Shown piece after piece: positions 1 to 6,213 of a DNA stretch of 64,000 nt (position 1 is its first letter; every line of letters begins with the position of its first letter). The notes beneath the pieces are model-generated. The model had not been told where the DNA came from. It saw only the letters and a list, made by a program, of their open reading frames with translations, and did not search any database. Origin of the DNA: Petroclostridium xylanilyticum. Lineage in GTDB: Bacteria > Bacillota > Clostridia > SK-Y3. The stretch covers positions 1 through 64,000 of the forward strand of contig NZ_NPML01000029.1 of the NCBI RefSeq assembly GCF_002252565.1, in the 5' to 3' direction. A program made the position numbers and the translations under genes.

Positions 1-106
1 GCTGTCCTTCGTGCTCTTTTTTTATTGCTTCCTCAACAAAATTCCTTAAAATACCTTCGACTTTTATGAGATTTTGTGTTAAAATCTCATTGGTATTTTT
101 GATCAT
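1..106 (-). CDS. Partial unrecognised ORF running off the left edge
   Basis: An ATG at 106 on the minus strand opens 35 codons that continue past base 1, preceded by a purine-rich AAAAAGGGG ribosome site. The visible residues are a charged amphipathic helix beginning MIKNTNEILTQNL. I do not recognise it. Its position beside an imperfect inverted repeat and an IS200 remnant would suit the start of a transposase, but that is inference. Confidence 0.35.
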   Translation of the reverse strand, partial: MIKNTNEILTQNLIKVEGILRNFVEEAIKKEHEGQ

Positions 107-165
107 AGTCTAAGACACCCCTTTTTAAAATTTAATTTACATGGGTATCTTAGACTATTTTTTTG
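106..165. repeat. Imperfect 15-bp inverted repeat with T-tract
   Basis: Arms at 106-120 and 143-157 (GGGTATCTTAGACTA on the right) match at 14 of 15 positions. The right arm is followed by a run of T. It may be a bidirectional terminator or a terminal repeat of an insertion element whose gene starts at 106. Confidence 0.45.
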
Positions 166-213
166 TCTCTTTTCAAATGAAATTCTTTCCTTGGAATATT
201 ATTCATCAACTAA

Positions 214-450
214 ATTAAATGCACCCTTGTATTTGCACCAAAATATAGACGACAAATAATATACGGCAAAATAAAAGAAGATATAGGGAAGATATTGAGA
301 AAACTATGTGAATACAAAGGAGTAGAAATAATAGAAGCAAATGCATGCAAAGATCATATTCATATGCTTGTGAGTATACCACCGAAATTAAGTGTGTCAC
401 AGTTTATGGGATATTTAAAAGGAAAGAGTTCGCTTATGATATTTGATGCA
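214..450 (+). pseudogene. tnpA: IS200/IS605-type tnpA, 5' part (interrupted)
   Basis: The open frame encodes the core of the small HUH (Y1) transposase that moves single-stranded IS200/IS605 DNA. Visible are the family's KYRRQIIYGKIK stretch, the DHIHMLVSIPPK segment carrying the HUH histidine pair, and the QFMGYLKGKSS segment. The usual N-terminus is missing or scrambled before codon 214, with a stop at 211. The frame is cut after LMIFDA by the RIT element, and the coding sequence resumes near 3984. The gene is therefore broken twice and cannot make transposase. Confidence 0.85.
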
Positions 451-472
451 TTATCCCGAATTCGGGATAACC

Positions 473-503
473 TATCTTATCCCGAAAGATTTGTTATCCC
501 GAA
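473..503 (+). repeat. RIT left inverted repeat
   Basis: This 31-bp arm, containing two TTATCCCGAA units 21 bp apart, is an exact reverse complement of 3952-3982. Just upstream, 451-470 is a perfect 20-bp palindrome of the same unit. The repeated unit is a candidate recombinase binding site. Confidence 0.9.
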
Positions 504-565
504 GAATGCTTTTTATTATAGTGTTTGCAAGGATTTGCGTCTGCATATTTCGGGATAACTAAATT

Positions 566-1597
566 CTATAGACCCAATAATTTACGTAGTGTTTCCTCAT
601 CATCTTCATCCCAGATGACCGTTTCCTCTATTTTATTCTCTTTTGAGCAGGCTTTCTGGATAGCATTCCTTTTCATCTCTGTATCAGCATATGCATAAAC
701 TCTGGTGGTTTCCAGTTCTACATGGCCCAGAAATTCAGCAAGCAATGCAAGCGGCATTCCTCCACGGTAAAGATGGATTGATCTCGTATGGCGGAGTTGG
801 TGAGGATGAACACGTTTTGGAATTTCATCGCATACTTGAGCAGCACATTTACCATATTTCATCATGAATTTTTCCACATTGTCGGGGGACATCTGGTGCT
901 TTACCCCATGGCTTATTGTATAGAAAAGATAATCATCACGGCATGTATTGCCTTGATGGAACTGTTCCAAATATAAATTAAGATGCTGAACCGTTTTGTC
1001 CATCAAAGGAACCGTTCTTGTTTTTCTGCCTTTTCCTAAAAGATGTACATATGGGTTTTTACCATCAAGGACGAAATCCCCCAGTTTAACATCCAACATC
1101 TCCTGACATCGGGCTGCCGTATCATACATCAGTATCATAAAAAACCTGTCACGCATACCTGCTTTGCGCCTAGTGTCAGGAGCTTCCAACAATGCCTTTA
1201 GTGCCGACTCAGTCAAAAATTCTACGATTTTCTTTGGCGCCTTCTGTATTGGAATTTTTGTCAACTCCATCCTCACAGAAAGATTTGCAACATCCTGCAG
1301 CCCGGCATATTTTGAAAAGGATCGCAGTGCCATGAGACGCTGGTTTCTTGTTGACGAAGAACAGCGTCTGTTATTTTGGAACCAGTCCAAAAAGTCTGCT
1401 ACATTTTCCGCATTAAAGCAACCAAAGGATAGTTTAGATAGAGGGATATTCTTTTCTGAGCCAAGAAATCCTATGAAAAGGTTTAAAGCCAGGCGGTAAG
1501 ATTTTACTGTGTTAGGACTGTAGCATTTCTGTCTCGGAAGGTAAACGGTTAGGAAATCGCGCATTGTCCTGTAAAAACTTATATCTTTGATGTTCAC
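566..1597 (-). CDS. ritC: Tyrosine recombinase, third gene of RIT element (RitC-like)
   Basis: 343-aa phage-integrase-type tyrosine recombinase. An N-terminal SAM-like DNA-binding domain (about 1-110) precedes the catalytic domain. The first arginine lies in DTAARCQEMLDVKLGD, the H-x-x-R box in HPHQLRHTRS, the second histidine in EFLGHVELETT, and the nucleophile is the tyrosine of TTRVYAYAD. Its ATG overlaps the stop of the preceding recombinase by 4 nt (ATGA), implying translational coupling. It is the last gene of the trio and ends about 65 bp inside the left inverted repeat. All catalytic residues are present, so it should be active. Confidence 0.85.
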   Translation of the reverse strand: MNIKDISFYRTMRDFLTVYLPRQKCYSPNTVKSYRLALNLFIGFLGSEKNIPLSKLSFGCFNAENVADFLDWFQNNRRCSSSTRNQRLMALRSFSKYAGLQDVANLSVRMELTKIPIQKAPKKIVEFLTESALKALLEAPDTRRKAGMRDRFFMILMYDTAARCQEMLDVKLGDFVLDGKNPYVHLLGKGRKTRTVPLMDKTVQHLNLYLEQFHQGNTCRDDYLFYTISHGVKHQMSPDNVEKFMMKYGKCAAQVCDEIPKRVHPHQLRHTRSIHLYRGGMPLALLAEFLGHVELETTRVYAYADTEMKRNAIQKACSKENKIEETVIWDEDDEETLRKLLGL

Positions 1598-2571
1598 AAA
1601 CCCACCTCCGGCAAAAGTTTTTCATATGATGAAAAGTCCATCTGCGACATATGTGGGAATATCTCCGGCACAAGGTGAATGTAGTAAGCTGTATCCGAAA
1701 ACCGTTCATGCCCCATATATGCACTCAAGTATGGAATCATTGCTTCTATGTCTTTGCCCTCTTTCATCCATTGGTAGAGACGCCTCGTAGCAAAAGTGTG
1801 ACGAAAGCTATATGGCCTGGGGCTATCACCACCATATGTATCAATGCCGGCAGAGTTCCAGCACGTCCTGAACAGCTTGGCGAGACCAATACCTGTGTAT
1901 GGGTTTAGGTGCTCCAATTGCGAAGGGAAGAAATATTTGCTTCCCGGACATGTTTTCTGAAGCAGTCGTGCATAATTTCGGCAGATTTCTAATAAATCAG
2001 GTGGCATTATGACTAGACGGTCCTTATGCCCTTTGGATTCCCGTATCTGTATTTTGCCGTTGTTCAAATCAATATCCGCAGTTTCGAGGATTCGTGCTTC
2101 ATGTGGACGGAGCCCGCAACAGTATAGCATTCGGAAAATGACCGGAAGTGCAAGATGCCGTAATGTACACCGTTTGTTTATCTCAAGACTGTCAACTGCC
2201 GCAAAAAACAATTCCAGTTCTCTGTCGGTAAAGATATGGGGAGTTTTTTTCTTCCCGCGTGTACATTTAGGTCCCACTTCCATAGGGATAACATACGCAT
2301 CAAAACCAAGCCTCTGTATGTAGCGCGCAAGTTCTCGGACAGGTGCCATCCTGTTTTGAAAAGTAACTGCACTCTCGGTTGGACTAACGACAGCCCAATG
2401 CTGTCCGATTTCAACCGTAAGACTTTTTTCTTCCGGGAAATTCATCAAACAGAATTGGTCGAAATTTTTCAGAACTCTTTCACTTTCAAGATAAGGATAG
2501 CCAACAGAATGTTTCTGGTTTATCAGCCCGTCAATGTAATTGCTGAGTTTACTATTAAATGTATATTTCAT
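1594..2571 (-). CDS. ritB: Tyrosine recombinase, second gene of RIT element (RitB-like)
   Basis: 325-aa tyrosine recombinase and middle member of the trio. The catalytic domain shows the first arginine in YCCGLRPHEARIL, an R box in SFRHTFATRRL (serine-phenylalanine replaces the usual histidine two residues earlier), GH in SAYMGHERFSDT, and the candidate nucleophile in TAYYIHL. It overlaps the upstream recombinase by 17 nt and the downstream one by 4 nt. The three proteins differ clearly in sequence, which argues for division of labour rather than simple duplication. Confidence 0.85.
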   Translation of the reverse strand: MKYTFNSKLSNYIDGLINQKHSVGYPYLESERVLKNFDQFCLMNFPEEKSLTVEIGQHWAVVSPTESAVTFQNRMAPVRELARYIQRLGFDAYVIPMEVGPKCTRGKKKTPHIFTDRELELFFAAVDSLEINKRCTLRHLALPVIFRMLYCCGLRPHEARILETADIDLNNGKIQIRESKGHKDRLVIMPPDLLEICRNYARLLQKTCPGSKYFFPSQLEHLNPYTGIGLAKLFRTCWNSAGIDTYGGDSPRPYSFRHTFATRRLYQWMKEGKDIEAMIPYLSAYMGHERFSDTAYYIHLVPEIFPHMSQMDFSSYEKLLPEVGL

Positions 2572-3814
2572 TTGTCAGCTCCTTTCTCAGACATGGGATT
2601 CCATCAAGGCTAAGGGGACATTTACCCAGATACGATTCCTGCAGTGCAAGATATGGTTTTGTAGAATCACTACTTGTATGTCCGAGAACTTCACTTATGG
2701 TTCCCAATGGAATCTCTGCTTCCAGCATCCAGTTTCCAAGTCCGCGCCTGAAGCTGTGCATCCCATTACGTTTATTGGAAACCCACTCTATTCCTGCAGC
2801 AATGGCGTTCCGACGGACAATTGAATGACCACTCCAGCTTCTTAGCGGATTATATGGCGGCCTTGCCCTTAGAAATATATACTGTGATTCAGATTGAGGA
2901 CGGCCATGCAGTATATAATCAGCTATGGCATTACATACCGGTATTTCTATTGGGAGGGTAAGTGGTACGTCTGTTTTATGCTGTACTATCCTTAATTCTT
3001 TTCTGTTCCAGTCCACATCCGAAAACTTGAGCCCGAGGATGTCAATGGAACGGAGTCCCGTGTTTTTTGCCAGAATCATTATTGCGAAATCCCTTTTCCC
3101 GCATGCTGTAGTACGGTCTGGTGCTGAAACTATCATGTCTGCTTCCGCCTGGGTAAAACCGGATGAATACTTGCGATGAGCTGGAGCCGGTATCTGTAAC
3201 AGCAGTTTCATGTCAAAAGAAATCATCTTGTTTTCAGTAAGGTAATCAGAAAAAGTACGTATGACAGATAGTACATCACCTACCCGTGAATATTTTTTTG
3301 CGACAGTATTTATATATTCCACTATATCATCCTTGGATAGTTGATCAAGTGAGGCGTACCCTCTATCCTCACAAAAGAAAAGGAAATGGCGGATGATTGG
3401 CTTTTGTCCTCTCATGGTCGTGATACTGCATCCGGTACGGAGCCTTTTGTCAACATAATTATTAAGGCATTTCTCAAAGGGAGTACTTAATTTTCTGATT
3501 CCCCAATGGGGAAGATGACGCCATTGGACGTGCCCAGTTTCATAGCACTCATGTATACGTTCAGCGATGGTCCGGAGAATCCGGAATTTTGTTTCTGGAA
3601 TGAGCCCTGCTTCATATTCAGCCCGTATTTGGCGAACAACTTCCAACGCCAGTTTTTCTGAGTAAAACAGTTCATTTGCTTCATTATGTTTACGACTGAT
3701 GAGATTAAACCCATAGCACTGATATAACTGTATTGTCTTTTTCTTAATACCATGTGCAATTAAATCCTGCTTTGTCATATCAATTAATTTTGACAGCAGT
3801 ATAGTCTCCTTCAT
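2555..3814 (-). CDS. ritA: Tyrosine recombinase, first gene of RIT element (RitA-like)
   Basis: 419-aa tyrosine recombinase, the longest and first-transcribed of the trio. It has an extended N-terminal region (about 1-140), a SAM-like domain, and a catalytic domain with R in KNTGLRSIDILGLKFSD, HSFRRGLGN as the H-x-x-R box, GH in SEVLGHTSSD and tyrosine in TKPYLALQ. An AGGAGGAAT ribosome site lies just upstream of the start. The promoter must lie between this start and the right terminal repeats, so the repeats may also act as operator sites; that is inference. Confidence 0.85.
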   Translation of the reverse strand: MKETILLSKLIDMTKQDLIAHGIKKKTIQLYQCYGFNLISRKHNEANELFYSEKLALEVVRQIRAEYEAGLIPETKFRILRTIAERIHECYETGHVQWRHLPHWGIRKLSTPFEKCLNNYVDKRLRTGCSITTMRGQKPIIRHFLFFCEDRGYASLDQLSKDDIVEYINTVAKKYSRVGDVLSVIRTFSDYLTENKMISFDMKLLLQIPAPAHRKYSSGFTQAEADMIVSAPDRTTACGKRDFAIMILAKNTGLRSIDILGLKFSDVDWNRKELRIVQHKTDVPLTLPIEIPVCNAIADYILHGRPQSESQYIFLRARPPYNPLRSWSGHSIVRRNAIAAGIEWVSNKRNGMHSFRRGLGNWMLEAEIPLGTISEVLGHTSSDSTKPYLALQESYLGKCPLSLDGIPCLRKELTNEIYI

Positions 3815-3951
3815 ATGACGATTCCTCCTGTAATTGTTGTCGGGAAAATCCCGCTATTTACAATTATATAGAACGCCATAGAATACGGACAAAAATATTA
3901 TCCCGAAATTTTTGTCTTCATGTTCAGGTATATCAGGAGTTGGATACATAT

Positions 3952-3982
3952 TTCGGGATAACAAATCTTTCGGGATAAGATA
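3952..3982 (-). repeat. RIT right inverted repeat
   Basis: Exact 31-bp reverse complement of the left repeat at 473-503. A further TTATCCCGAA copy lies inward at 3899-3908, about 50 bp away, mirroring the inner copy at the left end. Confidence 0.9.
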
Positions 3983-3983
3983 G

Positions 3984-4185
3984 ACATGCAAATTTAAAAT
4001 ATAAGTATGGAAATAGACAATTTTGGTGTAAAGGCTATTATGTAGATACAGTAGGCAGAAATAAAAAAGTGATAGAAGAACATATAAAAAATCAATTACA
4101 AGAAGATCTGACATATGATCAAATAAGTTTAAAAGAGTACATAGACCCGTTTACAGGTGAGCCTGTGAATAAAGGCAAAAAATAA
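3984..4185 (+). pseudogene. tnpA: IS200/IS605-type tnpA, 3' part
   Basis: Resumes the transposase frame cut at 450. It reads HANLKYKYGN (with a small slip), then the QFWCKGYYVDTVGRNKK segment that carries the catalytic tyrosine region of the family, and ends EPVNKGKK-stop at 4183-4185. Together with 214-450 it reconstitutes most of a roughly 150-aa Y1 transposase, which proves the RIT element landed inside it. Confidence 0.85.
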
Positions 4186-4315
4186 ACCCCTTTAGGGGTA
4201 GCCTGAAAAAATATGCGGTTGGCAGATCTTTCAGTGTGTCTTTAGACACAGCCAGTAATATGCCCTTATAGGGCTAAAGCAAACCACCCGTTTAACGGGT
4301 GGTCATGATTGTTTA
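4186..4315 (+). repeat. IS200 right end with subterminal hairpin
   Basis: Non-coding tail of the IS200 copy. The perfect hairpin ACCACCCGT-tt-ACGGGTGGT type at 4283-4303, followed by CATGATTG, is the structure usually recognised by the Y1 transposase at the right end. Smaller hairpins lie upstream at about 4188-4280. Confidence 0.7.
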
Positions 4316-4349
4316 TATAGGCACTTTGTAAGATGCCGCTCTCCTCCCC

Positions 4350-4365
4350 TTGTTCTTCATTTTTC
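4350..4365 (+). repeat. Arm of an inverted repeat bracketing the sigma/RNA unit
   Basis: TTGTTCTTCATTTTTC here is the reverse complement (one extra T) of GAAAATGAAGAACAA at 5251-5265. The pair encloses the sigma-like gene and the candidate RNA. It could be a long-range RNA pairing or a relic of element ends. Confidence 0.5.
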
Positions 4366-4400
4366 AGATTTTAAAAAATCCGGAAATGGAGGACAAGCTT

Positions 4401-4811
4401 ATGAGAGAAAAGGAGAACAAATACACATTGGTTGCTAAAAAGAAACGGATAGTCGTAACCGAGGAAGTCTATAAAGCTTACTATCAGCTAAAAGAAAGGG
4501 AGCGCTATCTTGATAAACTGGCTGCAATACATGATATATCCCTTGAAGCATGTGAAGAAAAGGGTATTCAGGTCGATTATCTAGTGCCAAGAGCGGAAGA
4601 ATCTATAGAGGACATAATAATAAAGCGAGAAATGCTTAAGAAGCTGATGCTAGCTATGAAAATGATATCCGAAGAAGAACGGCTGCTGATTCATGAACTG
4701 TTTTTCAATAGGAAAACAGAGACTGCATTAGCTAGGGAATTAGGTATTAGTCAATCAAACATTAATCGCAGAAAAACAAGAATACTCTCCAAACTAAAAA
4801 AAATTTTATAA
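4401..4811 (+). CDS. Sigma-70-like / helix-turn-helix protein of recombinase island
   Basis: 136-aa protein with a C-terminal region-4-like helix-turn-helix (EEERLLIHELFFNRKTETA, then ARELGISQSNINRRKTRIL) and a charged helical N-terminal half. The start is set at the ATG at 4401 because GGAGG at 4388-4392 sits 8 nt upstream; an in-frame upstream codon at 4350 has no ribosome site. Short sigma-factor-like proteins of this type often accompany site-specific recombinase genes in clostridial islands. It probably regulates the island rather than acting as a general sigma factor. A strong terminator follows at 4835-4874. Confidence 0.75.
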   Translation: MREKENKYTLVAKKKRIVVTEEVYKAYYQLKERERYLDKLAAIHDISLEACEEKGIQVDYLVPRAEESIEDIIIKREMLKKLMLAMKMISEEERLLIHELFFNRKTETALARELGISQSNINRRKTRILSKLKKIL

Positions 4812-4834
4812 AAATTTAAAAATATTGCGCATAG

Positions 4835-4874
4835 CCCCCTCACTTTTTTCCTTAAAGAAGTGAGGGGGTTTTTT
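4835..4874 (+). terminator. Rho-independent terminator after sigma-like gene
   Basis: An 11-bp stem CCCCCTCACTT / AAGTGAGGGGG (4835-4845 with 4858-4868) is followed by TTTTTTC. It separates the sigma-like gene from the structured region downstream. Confidence 0.9.
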
Positions 4875-4889
4875 CTTCCCCTCACTGTT

Positions 4890-5265
4890 CTTTGAAAACT
4901 ATCGGTGCAAGCCGTCTATATCCAACATCTCAAATACATTAGCTGTTCAGCCGCAGAAACGGAAAGCGACATTGGTAAACACGCCAGGACTGCCTGCGGA
5001 CTAATTGTCCGTCAAAACGATGGCATCGAAGGTGACGAGCGAGAATGTTTGACCATAAAACAATCTGTGGTAGATTGTTTCGCCAAAACCTGAACAGCCT
5101 ACAATGATACTCCTGCATGGTCGAGGTTGAGTCCTAGAGTGCAGCCCGGAGGCCTTCGGGGAGGTGAGATTCCTGTGATGCCTGCTGACCACGGGCAGTT
5201 TAAGCTGTTGCTCTCGTGCTTGGGAAGTAGTGTCGAATAAAGCATTGCCTGAAAATGAAGAACAA
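4890..5265 (+). ncRNA. Candidate structured non-coding RNA, family not identified
   Basis: This 370-nt gene-free interval is more GC-rich than its surroundings and holds many mutually compatible helices. A long-range 9-bp helix joins 4942-4950 to 5090-5098. Inside it are CGGAC/GTCCG (4997-5001 with 5007-5011) and a 9-bp hairpin (5058-5066 with 5072-5080, loop GTGGT). Beyond it are CTGCA/TGCAG (5113-5117 with 5140-5144) and GCCTG/CGGGC near 5180-5196. No convincing ORF or ribosome site is present. It sits between a terminator and the recombinase genes. I cannot name the family; a regulatory RNA or element-specific RNA is inference. Confidence 0.55.
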
Positions 5266-5363
5266 CCCTAACCCCTTTAATATCAGAAACTATGCAGCGG
5301 AGTCGAAAATCTCCGCTGCATCCTTCTGGTATTAAACATGAATTTATAAGGAGGCACAGAATT

Positions 5364-5753
5364 ATGGATCAAAGAAAAAGAGCGTGGCTTTACTGCCGCA
5401 TTGATGCTCCTGAAGATGAGCATGGGCGCCTTAAAGGGCAGAAAAAAGAACTTACGGATTACGCTGAGCAAATGGGTTTTGAAATCGCTGGGGTCTCACA
5501 GGATACGGCAAGCAGTCTGAGATTTGAAAGAAATGGACTAGTTGAAGTGACTGAGGCTGCAGCTGCAGGCAAAATGGATGTTCTTCTGATCATTAATCTC
5601 TCCCGCCTTGGGAGAGATGCCATAAAAACGCTGGATTTTATCCGTTGGCTTCATGATCAGGGAATCAGGGTTTACTCTCCCATGGAGGGCGAAATTACGG
5701 TGGGAGTTCACGGTGAAATTGGTTCAAAAATCATAAGCACACTGAACTTATAA
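5364..5753 (+). CDS. Short resolvase-like protein lacking the catalytic serine
   Basis: 129-aa protein equal to the N-terminal catalytic fold of serine recombinases only. WLYCRIDAPEDE aligns with the [10 protein letters not shown] box of the large recombinase encoded downstream, but the catalytic serine position is aspartate. The SRLGRDAIKTLDFIRWL helix is conserved. AAGGAGG at 5348-5354 supports the start at 5364. With no DNA-binding C-terminal domain and no nucleophile it cannot recombine DNA alone. A role as partner or modulator of the large recombinase is inference from gene order. Confidence 0.75.
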   Translation: MDQRKRAWLYCRIDAPEDEHGRLKGQKKELTDYAEQMGFEIAGVSQDTASSLRFERNGLVEVTEAAAAGKMDVLLIINLSRLGRDAIKTLDFIRWLHDQGIRVYSPMEGEITVGVHGEIGSKIISTLNL

Positions 5754-5767
5754 GGGAGGGAAAAACT

Positions 5768-5929
5768 ATGTCACAAACTCAAATAACCAATGAAATCAAA
5801 TATAAAATGGCTCTTTCCCTGCTGAGGTCCCTGCTCGAAAAGGGTCTTATTACACTTTCCGAATACAAAGAAGTGGATGCAATAAATCAGCGTTTGTACA
5901 AACCGCAATTAGTAGAGGTATATATGTAA
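5768..5929 (+). CDS. Small SHOCT-like protein of the recombinase operon
   Basis: 53-aa protein starting [14 protein letters not shown] with a GGGAGGG site 14 nt after the preceding stop. The middle, [20 protein letters not shown], resembles the short SHOCT motif (helix-GLIT-EEY/F). It lies in the operon between the serine-less resolvase-like gene and the large serine recombinase, a position in which such small proteins are commonly found. Function unknown. Confidence 0.7.
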   Translation: MSQTQITNEIKYKMALSLLRSLLEKGLITLSEYKEVDAINQRLYKPQLVEVYM

Positions 5930-6012
5930 AAACACTTGATATAGTGTATTTTGTGTGGTACTGTGTGTTGCTGACAGGACATCTTGTTCTGAAAAAGGAA
6001 AGGAGGATGTGT

Positions 6013-6213
6013 ATGCCCAAGGTCACAGTGATAAATCCGATCGGTAAAAAAGCTGAGAAAAAAACGATTCCTAAACTGCGCGTATGCGCATACTGCCGTG
6101 TTAGTTCAGACCACGATGAGCAGCAACAGTCCTTTTCGACACAGGTAGCGCACTACACCGAGTTGATCGAAGCGAACGATGCCTGGACATTTGCCGGCAT
6201 TTACGCCGATGAA
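6013..6213 (+). CDS. Large serine recombinase, exon 1 (split by group II intron)
   Basis: First 67 codons of a large serine recombinase. The start ATG at 6013 follows AAAGGAGG at 5999-6006. [14 protein letters not shown] (about residues 27-40) carries the catalytic serine. The frame is interrupted after Ala-Asp-Glu at 6213 by a group II intron that begins GTGCG. Joining 6213 to 8618 restores ADE-GITGTSTKNR, the normal family sequence, and gives a 538-aa protein. Without splicing, translation ends a few codons into the intron. Confidence 0.9.

Larger units (their letters stand above)
451..3984. mobile_element. RIT (recombinase-in-trio) element inserted in IS200 tnpA
   Basis: Three adjacent, overlapping minus-strand genes encode three different tyrosine recombinases. 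They are flanked by perfect 31-bp inverted repeats at 473-503 and 3952-3982. Further copies of the decamer TTATCCCGAA/TTCGGGATAA lie just outside (451-470, a perfect 20-bp palindrome) and inside (about 547-557 and 3899-3908). The whole unit splits a tnpA reading frame that continues on the other side, which fixes the boundaries to within a few bases. Three consecutive overlapping recombinase genes with palindromic ends is the defining architecture of RIT elements. There is no cargo gene. All three recombinases look intact, so the copy may be recent. Confidence 0.85.

Noticed and set aside
4905-5192. Short open frames on both strands over the candidate RNA
   Set aside because: None has a ribosome site or protein-like sequence; the stems explain the region better.
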